A stretch of 23,042 nucleotides of DNA from CAZGYE01 sp964530165 (GTDB lineage Bacteria > Planctomycetota > Planctomycetia > Planctomycetales > Planctomycetaceae): NCBI GenBank assembly GCA_964530165.1, contig CAZGYE010000052.1, forward strand, positions 1-23,042, in the 5' to 3' direction. The translations under genes were made by a program, and so were the position numbers. The notes under the pieces were generated by a model. It ran no database searches. It was not told where the DNA came from and saw nothing but the letters and a program-made list of their open reading frames with translations. Shown piece by piece: positions 16,740 through 23,042 of the stretch. Position 1 is the first letter of the stretch. Each line of letters begins with the position of its first letter.

Positions 16740-16800
16740 CGAAGACGGAAGCCTCGTCGGTCAAGAAATCGTTGTGGACGGCGGCTACACGATCGGCTGA
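16738..16800 (+). pseudogene. vestigial C-terminus of a short-chain dehydrogenase
   Basis: In a frame different from the giant gene, the bases right after its stop codon encode a peptide ending GQEIVVDGGYTIG followed by TGA (16798-16800). This is the typical C-terminal strand of SDR-family oxidoreductases (the TGQxxxVDGGY motif). No SDR Rossmann fold or YxxxK motif precedes it; upstream in this frame is giant-gene DNA. It looks like the 3' end of an SDR gene whose remainder was lost when the giant gene or its flank arrived. Confidence 0.6.
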
Positions 16801-16825
16801 CGCGACGGCCTTGTCCGTGTACAAT
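16797..16825 (+). promoter_or_regulatory. candidate promoter for the cupin/CoA-transferase genes
   Basis: CTGACG (16797-16802, 4/6 to the -35) and TACAAT (16820-16825, 5/6 to the -10) are 17 bp apart. The pair overlaps the stop codon of the SDR remnant. It would give a leader of roughly 115 nt containing the nested palindrome at 16878-16931. Confidence 0.4.
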
Positions 16826-16877
16826 GTCTCCAAGCCCCGATGATGCACCACGGAGCGCGCGTTGCCTCTGAGCCGTC

Positions 16878-16931
16878 AAAGCCCACGGGCCGCGGCCCGT
16901 GGGATCCCGCCGGTTGCCACCGGCGGGCTTT
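16878..16931. repeat. nested palindromic (REP-like) element before the cupin gene
   Basis: It contains a perfect gapless 22-bp palindrome (16882-16903, half-site CCCACGGGCCG) and then CCCGCCGGT-TGCC-ACCGGCGGG (16906-16927). An outer AAAGCCC (16878-16884) pairs with GGGCTTT (16925-16931). The two inner hairpins and the outer stem partly compete. It ends 7 bp before the cupin gene's Shine-Dalgarno sequence. Its CCCGCCGG/CCGGCGGG half-sites equal those of the secretin insert, in reversed order. Confidence 0.6.
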
Positions 16932-16948
16932 GCTGAAAAGGAGAACGA

Positions 16949-17704
16949 ATGAATGACCTCACACGGCGGACGTTCACCAAGCAAACACTCGGCTCGTTGT
17001 TGACCTATTCGCTGCTCGAATCCGTCTGCCTGCACGATTCGCTTGCCGATGAGGTGAAACCGATTGCCCTCAAGTGGCTCAAGGACCTTCAGCAGTTGGG
17101 CGAAGACGTGAAGGGGCAACGGCTGCGGCACGTCGAGTGGCAAATGAAGGTCGAGGAGCTTTTTGCCAACGTCGACCTCCCGGACCTGATGCGGTTGATC
17201 AACTTCGATCGTTTGGCCAAGAGCACACAGTTCCTCGACAACGGCGCAAGAAGTATCCGCTTCAAGTTCCCGCAGGTCGACGACTTACCGACAAACACCG
17301 TGTTCGGCAAGCAGATCTTCGGGCTGAAGAAAGGCCGTTCGGTGGTTCCGCACGGGCACAACAATATGGTCACGGCCTTTCTGATTTTGAAGGGCGACCT
17401 GCGCGGCCGACACTACGACCGGCTGGAAGATGCCGCCGATCACATCTTCGTCAAGCCGACCATCGATCGGTCGTTTGGCCCGGGCGAATGCTCGACCGTC
17501 TCCGACTACAAGGACAACGTCCACTGGTTCCAGGCGATCACCGAGCCGGCTTACATCTTCAACATCCACGTGCTGGATGTCCGCGCTGGAAGCCATTTGC
17601 CGACCGGCCGCGTGTACATCAACCCGAATGGGGAGAAGCTGGCCGGCGGTCTGATCCGCGCGCCGCGGATCGGTTACAAAGAGGCACACACACTGTTTGG
17701 GTGA
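16949..17704 (+). CDS. Tat-exported cupin-like protein
   Basis: This 251-residue protein starts at ATG 16949 with a strong AAGGAG 5 bp upstream. Residues 4-11 (LTRRTFTK) give a twin-arginine signal followed by a hydrophobic stretch (about 14-28), so the folded, possibly metal-loaded protein should cross the inner membrane by the Tat route. Residues about 100-215 look like a cupin barrel. SVVPHGHNNMVTAFLILKGDLRGRHYDRLE gives the first motif (His135, His137, possibly His155), and NVHWFQ gives the second (His192). The pattern resembles cysteine/thiol dioxygenase-type cupins, which bind iron through three His, but the substrate is unknown. The CoA-transferase gene follows after 18 bp and is probably co-transcribed. 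I am sure of the Tat signal, fairly sure of the cupin fold and unsure of the reaction. Confidence 0.65.
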   Translation: MNDLTRRTFTKQTLGSLLTYSLLESVCLHDSLADEVKPIALKWLKDLQQLGEDVKGQRLRHVEWQMKVEELFANVDLPDLMRLINFDRLAKSTQFLDNGARSIRFKFPQVDDLPTNTVFGKQIFGLKKGRSVVPHGHNNMVTAFLILKGDLRGRHYDRLEDAADHIFVKPTIDRSFGPGECSTVSDYKDNVHWFQAITEPAYIFNIHVLDVRAGSHLPTGRVYINPNGEKLAGGLIRAPRIGYKEAHTLFG

Positions 17705-17722
17705 GACGGCTCGACCTCGAAC

Positions 17723-18901
17723 ATGTCCGATCCTTCACCGCTTGACTCACATCCGCTGCCGCTGGCGGGCATCCGCGTGCTCGATCTGACGCGCGTGTTG
17801 GCCGGGCCGTATTGCACGATGATTCTGGCCGACCTGGGCGCGGAGGTGGTAAAGATCGAGCGGCCCGACGTCGGCGACGACGCCCGGCACTTCGGTCCGT
17901 TTTTGCCATCCGGTCTGAGTGCGTATTTCGCCAGCATCAATCGCGGCAAGAAGAGCGTCGCGCTCGATCTGAAGCAAGAGGACGGGCGCAATACCTTTCT
18001 GCGGCTCCTCGAGCGGGCCGATGTGGTTGTCGAGAACTTTCGCCCCGGCGCGATGGCGTCGTTTGGAGTCGGAATCGACGTACTTCAAGAAAGAAACCCG
18101 CGGCTGGTGTACGCGTCGCTTTCGGGTTTCGGGCAGAGTGGCGCCGAGGCCGGCCGGCCCGCTTACGACATTGTGATCCAGGCCATGAGCGGCTTGATGA
18201 GCATCACCGGCGATTCCGCCGGTCACAGCGTGCGCGTGGGGACGTCGATCAGCGATATTCTGACCGGACTATACGGCGCCATTGCCGTCGTTTCGGCCCT
18301 CGGCCACCGGGACCGGACCGGCAAGGGGACGGTCCTCGATCTGGCGATGCTCGACTGCACCGTGGCGGCCATGGAAAATGCCATCAGCCGTTTGGCCGTC
18401 AGCGGGCAGGTCCCGGAGCCGCTGGGCACCCGGCATCCGTCGATCACACCGTTCCAGGCGTTTCCCACCAGCGACGGCGAGATCGTCGTCGCCGCCGGCA
18501 ACAACACGCTGTGGCGAAAGCTGTGCGAAGTCCTCGGCTGCCCCGAATTGACCGAGGATCCACAATTGACCACCAACGATGCACGGACCGAGAACCGCGA
18601 TGACCTGGAGAGGCGACTCAAGCAGATCTTTCGGCGAGAGTCGCAAGATGTTTGGCTCGCCAAACTGGTCGAGGCGGGGGTTCCCGCGGCGCCGATTCGC
18701 AACATCGAGCAGGTTGCCGGTGATCCACACCTGGCCGCACGCGACATGCTCCACGAAATGCACGATCGGCGTGGCGAGGGGTTTCTCACTGTCGGGTCGC
18801 CGCTGCGCATGGACGGACATGCGCCGCCGTTGTCCGATCACGCGCCCGAGCTGGGCGAGCATTCGCAATCGGTACTCAGAGAGTGGCTGGGCCAGCCGTG
18901 A
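17723..18901 (+). CDS. CaiB/BaiF family (class III) CoA-transferase
   Basis: This 392-residue protein moves CoA between carboxylic acids; substrates in the family include formate/oxalate, carnitine and bile-acid derivatives. The N-terminus has the signature IRVLDLTRVLAGPYCTMILADLGAEVVKIERP. VVVENFRPGAMASFG and SGFGQSGAEAGRPAYDIVIQAMSGLMS follow. RVGTSISDILTGLYG contains the expected catalytic Asp (Asp178, matching Asp169 of formyl-CoA transferase). Length and motif order are normal for the family. The tail APELGEHSQSVLREWLG is also typical. It lies 18 bp after the cupin gene and overlaps the next GNAT gene at GTGA. The exact substrate cannot be read from the sequence, so no gene symbol is given. 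Confidence 0.93.
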   Translation: MSDPSPLDSHPLPLAGIRVLDLTRVLAGPYCTMILADLGAEVVKIERPDVGDDARHFGPFLPSGLSAYFASINRGKKSVALDLKQEDGRNTFLRLLERADVVVENFRPGAMASFGVGIDVLQERNPRLVYASLSGFGQSGAEAGRPAYDIVIQAMSGLMSITGDSAGHSVRVGTSISDILTGLYGAIAVVSALGHRDRTGKGTVLDLAMLDCTVAAMENAISRLAVSGQVPEPLGTRHPSITPFQAFPTSDGEIVVAAGNNTLWRKLCEVLGCPELTEDPQLTTNDARTENRDDLERRLKQIFRRESQDVWLAKLVEAGVPAAPIRNIEQVAGDPHLAARDMLHEMHDRRGEGFLTVGSPLRMDGHAPPLSDHAPELGEHSQSVLREWLGQP

Positions 18902-19530
18902 GATTTCGCAATGCCACGCCCGACGACCGAGCCGCCATGGCCGCTGTCGATCGCAGCAGTTGGCCCGCTCGACTGGCCACGACCGAGGCGGAGTTCCAGG
19001 CCCGCATCGACGCTTTCCCGGAAGGGCAAATCGTGGCCGAGTCGAGCGGGCGGATCGTTGGCAGCGCATCGGCCCAGCGGATCACGGTCGAGTTTTTGCG
19101 CGCCGCCGGCAGCCGCTACCAGCTCGTTACCGATTCGAATCGCTTCACCGGCTCCCACCATCCCGACGGTGAGGTCTACCAGTTGATCGGGGTCGGCGTG
19201 CTGCCCGAGTTTCGCGGTCAGCAGTTGGGACGACAACTCGTCGACCACCAAATCCGGCTGGCGCGCTCGCTGCCGGGAGTACGGCGGATCGTCGGTTTCA
19301 CGCGGCCGGCGCTCTACCACCGATACGCTCAGTTGCCGATTGACGAGTATCTGCAGTCGCGCGGTCCTAACGGCCAATTGCTGGACCCGGTCGTCGACTT
19401 CCACGTCGCCGCCGGTGCGCGGATCGTGTCGGTCCACCCCGATTTTCGGCCCGAAGATCAGGAAGCGTGCGGCTACGGCGTCCTGATCGAGTATCATGGA
19501 AATCGAAGGACGGTTACAAAATACCGGTAA
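18898..19530 (+). CDS. GNAT-family N-acetyltransferase
   Basis: The GTG at 18898 overlaps the stop of the CoA-transferase gene as GTGA, so translation is probably coupled. Starting there the protein (211 aa) opens MRFRNATPDDRAAMAAVDR, a typical GNAT first strand and helix; a GTG at 18883 would add five residues. Motif A is IGVGVLPEFRGQQLGRQLVDHQIRLA, with R-G-Q-Q-L-G as the acetyl-CoA pyrophosphate loop. GSASAQRITVEFL gives the preceding strand. The C-terminal part (HVAAGARIVSVHPDFRPEDQEACGYGVLIEY) is longer than in a minimal GNAT and resembles members that act on larger or lipid-linked substrates. The overlap suggests a role with the CoA-transferase, perhaps on a related acyl-CoA product. 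Substrate unknown. Confidence 0.85.
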   Translation: MRFRNATPDDRAAMAAVDRSSWPARLATTEAEFQARIDAFPEGQIVAESSGRIVGSASAQRITVEFLRAAGSRYQLVTDSNRFTGSHHPDGEVYQLIGVGVLPEFRGQQLGRQLVDHQIRLARSLPGVRRIVGFTRPALYHRYAQLPIDEYLQSRGPNGQLLDPVVDFHVAAGARIVSVHPDFRPEDQEACGYGVLIEYHGNRRTVTKYR

Positions 19531-19587
19531 TCCGTTACACTTGTGACAATCACGAGTCCAAACAAACCGAACTGGAGAGGAAAGGCC

Positions 19588-22500
19588 ATGACGACTGGCC
19601 GAGGTGCAGTCCTTGCGATCATGGTGGCGACGACAGCGCTGCTGGTCACATTGCCGAGAACGGCGCTCGCCGAGCAGACACGCCCGAGTGAGCAATCGTC
19701 GTCGGCCCACTCCGGTGGCGCTGCCTGTGCCAAGCACGCGTTGTACGAGAGGAAAGGAACTCTTCAGGAAACTTTGCTGGCAGTCCGCCAACGATATTGG
19801 GCATGGGTGGTCGAGCAACCCGCGGCCCGGGAGGCGGTTGAGTTCGGCCTTTGGCTGACAACGCCGCTTCTGCCGTCAGCCGACGCGGCAAGAGAGGTCC
19901 GACCGGCCGAGGGGATCGACCCGAGCGCCCAACGCAAGGATGGTCGGGCGCTCTGGTCCGAGAAAAAGGACTTGGTTGACGGCAAAGTCGTCAAGTTTCT
20001 TTCTGGATCGAGAGAGACGGCGGTCTATCTGACGCGCACCGTCCGCGCGAAGCGGCCCGTGCGACTGACAGTCGGCATCGGTGGTGGCGATCGCCTTGAC
20101 GTGTGGCTCAACGGGCGAAAGGTCGTCTCGGCGGAGACACACTTGACATCCGGCCGCTATGGGTGCAGCTATCGCGTCGACGGGACCCGCGTCGATCAAG
20201 TTCTGGTGGATTTGGATCTGCAGGCCGGCGAGAACACGCTGGTTGTCCGGCTGACTCCCGGCGAGGAGCCTTCGTTTTACTTCTCGGCGTCGCCGAATCC
20301 CGTCCCCGGGTTCTGGCAGCAGGTTCGTCGGGATTTCCCCGCAACGCAGAACCCGCTGTTGGATCTTGTTCACGCCGATTGGTTTGAGACGGACGGTTGG
20401 TTCACTGCTCGGGACAGCCAGTTGGAGAAGCAACTCATCGATCGACTGACCGCCGCTTGCGGGGATGACGGACCGGCAATTCGAGCCGAACGAGATCGCC
20501 TCAGTCAGGCAAAGGCCGATTCCGACAACCGCCGCTGGCTCGACTTGTGTGTGAAGTGCACAGTGCTTGCCACGCTCCGCGGCGATCTCGCCCGGCTAAC
20601 GGCCGCGGTGAACGAACTGGGCCAATCGCACGCAGACGAGTATCCTGCCGCCGAGTTGCTCGGCCGTCTGAAAGAGTACGGAGAGCGGTTGACGACGCAA
20701 GCCGGCGTGAAACTCGATCCGGCGGACGAGGCGACACGTCGTCTCATGGCAGAAATGCCACAGATGCAACGCCGCATGCTCGTCGACCTGAACCCTCTGC
20801 TGCGGAATGCCGAGATTGTCTTCGTCAAACGCTACACGTACAACAGCAAGCACTACTACGACGACTTCCAGCACATCAGTCGCTGGGGCGGCAACTTGTG
20901 CGTGCTTCGGTTGGCCGATGGCCGCGTGCGCGAGATCGCTCCGCAGCTCGCCGGCGGCAACTTCGACCGTTACGACCTCTCGTTCGACGGTGAGCGGATT
21001 GTCTTCGGCTATCGTCGTCCGAAGTCAGAGGGTTTCCGCATCTACGAGATCGGTGCGGATGGCAGCGGCCTTCGGCAGGTGACGCATCCTCCGACCGACG
21101 AAAAACATCGGATGGCCACGTACGGCCACCAAACGAGTCAGGGAGACAGCTTCTACGGCGCGATGGGGTATCAGTTCTGGACCGACGACGTCCATCCCTG
21201 CTACCTTCCCGGTGGCGACATCTGTTTCGCGTCCACGCGATGCGAGCACGGCGTGCTCTGCACGTCGGCACACTACCTGGCATGCACCAACCTGTTCCGC
21301 ATGAAGGCGGACGGGCGCGGCCTGCGGCCGATTTCCCACGGCACGCTCAGCGAGTTTACGCCGGCGATGTTGGAGGACGGGCGGATCCTCTACAACCGCT
21401 GGGAATATGTGTACAAGGGCGTCGCCGCCGTGCAACCGCTGTGGATCACGCGCCCGGACGGCTCGGGCAGTGAGGAGTTCTACGGCAACGAGATTGCCAA
21501 TCCCGGCGTGTTCTGGCAGGCCCGCCAAGTACCCGGCCACCCACGTCTGGCCGTGTGCATCGGTTGTGGGCATGAACCTCTGGGCGTGGGGCAGGTGCTG
21601 TTGTTGGATCTGAGCAAGGACAAACGCACGACCGAGCCGATCTTCAGCCTCACACCCGACGTGAAGACGCAGAATCTGCGCGGCCTTTACCACCTCCGCA
21701 ACGGCGTGTGGCGGGAGGATATCTACGGCCCGCTCTACGCCGATCCCTATCCACTGTCCGATAAGTTTTTCCTGGTCTCGTGCAATCCGGACAAGCGATA
21801 CAACGACCAGGCGGCCTACGGCATCCATCTGCTCGATGTCTTCGGCAACCGTGTACCAATTTACCATGATCCGGAGATCTCCGCCTGGCAGCCGATGCTG
21901 CTTTGCTCCCGCAAGACACCTCCCGTCGTTGCTTCCACACAATCGAAAAAGGGGACAGGTCCAATTTGCCGGGACGGCCCGGAGGGTGCTGCGCACAAAT
22001 TGGACCTGTCCCCTTTTTCTGCCGAGCGCGACGCGACGGCCACCGTGTTCTTAAACGATGTGTACCGCGGCCTGCCGGGCGTTAAGCCGGGGACGGTGAA
22101 GTACATTCGAGTGATGGAGCAGATTCCCAAGCCCTGGGCTGCCGAGGTGGACCTGCTCCGGGGCGAAGATCGGAGCGCCGATGGGTTTGGCGGGCACATC
22201 GCTATTGCATTGGACAGCCACATTTGGGTCGCCGTGCTGCTGGGTGTGACACCGGTCGAGGATGACGGGTCGGCCTGCTTCAAAGTGCCCGCCAACCGAA
22301 ATTTGTTCTTCCAGGCTCTCGACGAGGATTTCATGGAAGTACAGCGGATGCGGACGTTCGTCAGTTTCGAGCCGGGCGAGACGCGTTCGTGCATCGGCTG
22401 CCACGAGCCTCGCACGCAGGCCCCCGTGTCGCGGCTGGCGAAGGCCCTCAGCCGCCCGCCCGCGCAGCTCTCCGCCCAGCCCGGCGACGTCGCGCCGCGC

Positions 22501-22950
22501 CCGTTGGACTATCCGAGGAACGTCCAGCCGATCCTCGACCGGCACTGCACGCGCTGCCACGACGGCAAAGATCCCAAGGCCGTCCCTGATCTGCGCGGCG
22601 AGCTCACCACGTTGTTCAATCGTTCGTACGAGAGCATCCTGCGGGGCGGGTTGGTCGATACGGTGCAAGAGTGGCACGGGGCCACATACGCGATGCAGAA
22701 CGCCGAAGCCGTCCCGCCGTACTCCCATGGCTCGCATCGCAGCCGGTTCGTCAAGGTGCTCCAGGCAGGCCACTACCACGTGAAGCTGTCGAAGCAGGAG
22801 TGGATCAAATTGGTGACCTGGATCGACTGTGGCGCCCCCTACTACGGATCTTACTACGGGCGGCGCAACCTCAAGTACCAAGGTCAGCCCGACTTCCGCC
22901 CTCTGCCGACGCTGAGCTCCGCCCGCGGGGTCCCGCCTCCAGGCAGGTGA
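19588..22950 (+). CDS. large secreted HzsA-related protein with two c-type haem motifs
   Basis: ATG 19588 is chosen because GGAGAGGAAAGG lies just upstream and a Sec signal follows (AVLAIMVATTALLVTLPRTALAEQ); a GTG at 19543 adds 15 residues. The mature protein should be periplasmic or extracellular. A beta-sandwich-like segment (about 125-230, LDVWLNGRKVVSAE) precedes a region resembling the hydrazine synthase alpha-subunit middle domain: NAEIVFVKRYTYNSKHYYDDFQ, then propeller-like GGNLCVLRLADGRVREI, FRIYEIGADGSGLRQVT and HPCYLPGGDICFASTRC. Near the C-terminus are two haem c motifs, CIGCH (935-939) and CTRCH (987-991), the second in a planctomycete-type cytochrome domain (YPRNVQPILDRHCTRCHDGKDPKAVPDLRG). 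No other anammox gene is present, so hydrazine synthesis is unlikely; such proteins occur in many heterotrophic planctomycetes with unknown role. A palindromic element adds 25 codons at about 786-811. Confidence 0.8.
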   Translation: MTTGRGAVLAIMVATTALLVTLPRTALAEQTRPSEQSSSAHSGGAACAKHALYERKGTLQETLLAVRQRYWAWVVEQPAAREAVEFGLWLTTPLLPSADAAREVRPAEGIDPSAQRKDGRALWSEKKDLVDGKVVKFLSGSRETAVYLTRTVRAKRPVRLTVGIGGGDRLDVWLNGRKVVSAETHLTSGRYGCSYRVDGTRVDQVLVDLDLQAGENTLVVRLTPGEEPSFYFSASPNPVPGFWQQVRRDFPATQNPLLDLVHADWFETDGWFTARDSQLEKQLIDRLTAACGDDGPAIRAERDRLSQAKADSDNRRWLDLCVKCTVLATLRGDLARLTAAVNELGQSHADEYPAAELLGRLKEYGERLTTQAGVKLDPADEATRRLMAEMPQMQRRMLVDLNPLLRNAEIVFVKRYTYNSKHYYDDFQHISRWGGNLCVLRLADGRVREIAPQLAGGNFDRYDLSFDGERIVFGYRRPKSEGFRIYEIGADGSGLRQVTHPPTDEKHRMATYGHQTSQGDSFYGAMGYQFWTDDVHPCYLPGGDICFASTRCEHGVLCTSAHYLACTNLFRMKADGRGLRPISHGTLSEFTPAMLEDGRILYNRWEYVYKGVAAVQPLWITRPDGSGSEEFYGNEIANPGVFWQARQVPGHPRLAVCIGCGHEPLGVGQVLLLDLSKDKRTTEPIFSLTPDVKTQNLRGLYHLRNGVWREDIYGPLYADPYPLSDKFFLVSCNPDKRYNDQAAYGIHLLDVFGNRVPIYHDPEISAWQPMLLCSRKTPPVVASTQSKKGTGPICRDGPEGAAHKLDLSPFSAERDATATVFLNDVYRGLPGVKPGTVKYIRVMEQIPKPWAAEVDLLRGEDRSADGFGGHIAIALDSHIWVAVLLGVTPVEDDGSACFKVPANRNLFFQALDEDFMEVQRMRTFVSFEPGETRSCIGCHEPRTQAPVSRLAKALSRPPAQLSAQPGDVAPRPLDYPRNVQPILDRHCTRCHDGKDPKAVPDLRGELTTLFNRSYESILRGGLVDTVQEWHGATYAMQNAEAVPPYSHGSHRSRFVKVLQAGHYHVKLSKQEWIKLVTWIDCGAPYYGSYYGRRNLKYQGQPDFRPLPTLSSARGVPPPGR
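21945..22019. mobile_element. 75-bp in-frame palindromic element inside the HzsA-like gene
   Basis: Two perfect 24-bp inverted arms (21945-21968 and 21996-22019) flank a 27-nt loop. The arms contain AAAAAGGGGACAGGTCC, closely resembling the GGGGACAG-type repeats that in many bacteria accompany IS200/REP-associated tyrosine transposases. The total length is 75 bp, exactly 25 codons, and the host frame stays open. The encoded peptide (starting KKGTGPICRDGPEG, ending LDLSPFS) interrupts the usual run from PPVVAS to TATVFLNDVYRGLPG. Confidence 0.75.
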
Positions 22951-23042
22951 TCTCTCGAAGGGTCAAGATAGGGAGCCGACACTCAAACTCTTAGAAAGGA
23001 CGCGGTAATTCAGGTCATCTGGACTATTTTTCGGCAGTTGGC
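22951..23042. other. no feature recognised after the HzsA-like gene
   Basis: The last 92 bases show no ORF start, no strong hairpin with a T-run and no promoter consensus. An AGAAAGGA stretch at 22993-23000 could be a ribosome-binding sequence, but no start codon follows at a suitable distance within the window. Confidence 0.4.

Noticed and set aside
21556..21573. Third haem motif, CIGCGH, in the HzsA-like protein
   Set aside because: There is an extra Gly between the second Cys and His, so it does not match CxxCH.
19588..22950. True hydrazine synthase (anammox)
   Set aside because: Only an HzsA-like protein is present; the beta/gamma subunits and hydrazine dehydrogenase are absent from the window, and HzsA-related proteins are common in other planctomycetes.

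Overview
This is a GC-rich (about 60% by eye) bacterial chromosomal window that looks like a planctomycete, probably of the Pirellulales/Planctomycetia type. Evidence: a giant secreted protein with an N-terminal LEDR-x-LL motif and calcium-binding repeats, a large HzsA-related c-type cytochrome, a Tad-type secretin beside a TPR lipoprotein, and a dnaA that does not sit beside dnaN. No rRNA, tRNA, CRISPR array or transposase gene was seen.

Layout. 1-331: leader region with a possible 54-residue basic small ORF, an AT-rich dyad and a GC hairpin. 401-4012 (+): a CpaC/RcpA-type secretin and a TPR lipoprotein with a Q-rich pentapeptide tail, likely parts of a Tad/Flp-type envelope system. 4036-5457 (-): dnaA, convergent with the lipoprotein gene, with a good -35 (TTGACA) upstream. 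5822-6748 (-): a two-module GNAT acetyltransferase. 6910-7050: a 141-bp structured element with terminal inverted repeats that supplies the stop codon of the next gene. 7045-8459 (-): a tight operon of ECF sigma factor, zinc-finger anti-sigma factor and FmdB-like zinc-ribbon protein. 8757-16739 (+): a 2660-residue mosaic protein transcribed divergently from the sigma operon. It carries RTX-type repeats, a metalloprotease-like segment whose zinc site is gone, a von Willebrand A domain, PPC-like modules and EF-hand-like loops. 16740-16948: a vestigial short-chain-dehydrogenase C-terminus, a candidate promoter and a nested palindrome. 16949-19530 (+): a Tat-exported cupin-like protein, a CaiB/BaiF CoA-transferase and a GNAT acetyltransferase; the last two overlap. 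19588-22950 (+): a large secreted HzsA-related protein with two CxxCH haem motifs. 22951-23042: nothing recognised.

The most unusual signal is a group of palindromic DNA elements. Two sit inside protein-coding genes without breaking the frame: a 75-bp element with perfect 24-bp arms in the HzsA-like gene, and an element of about 50 bp with CCGGCGGG/CCCGCCGG arms in the secretin gene. A third uses the same 8-mers in the opposite order just upstream of the cupin gene, and a fourth is the 141-bp element downstream of the FmdB-like gene. This suggests small non-autonomous palindromic elements that spread in this genome and are tolerated as extra peptide segments. The second main signal is the ECF sigma/anti-sigma operon facing the giant surface-protein gene, with a perfect 14-bp palindrome between them.
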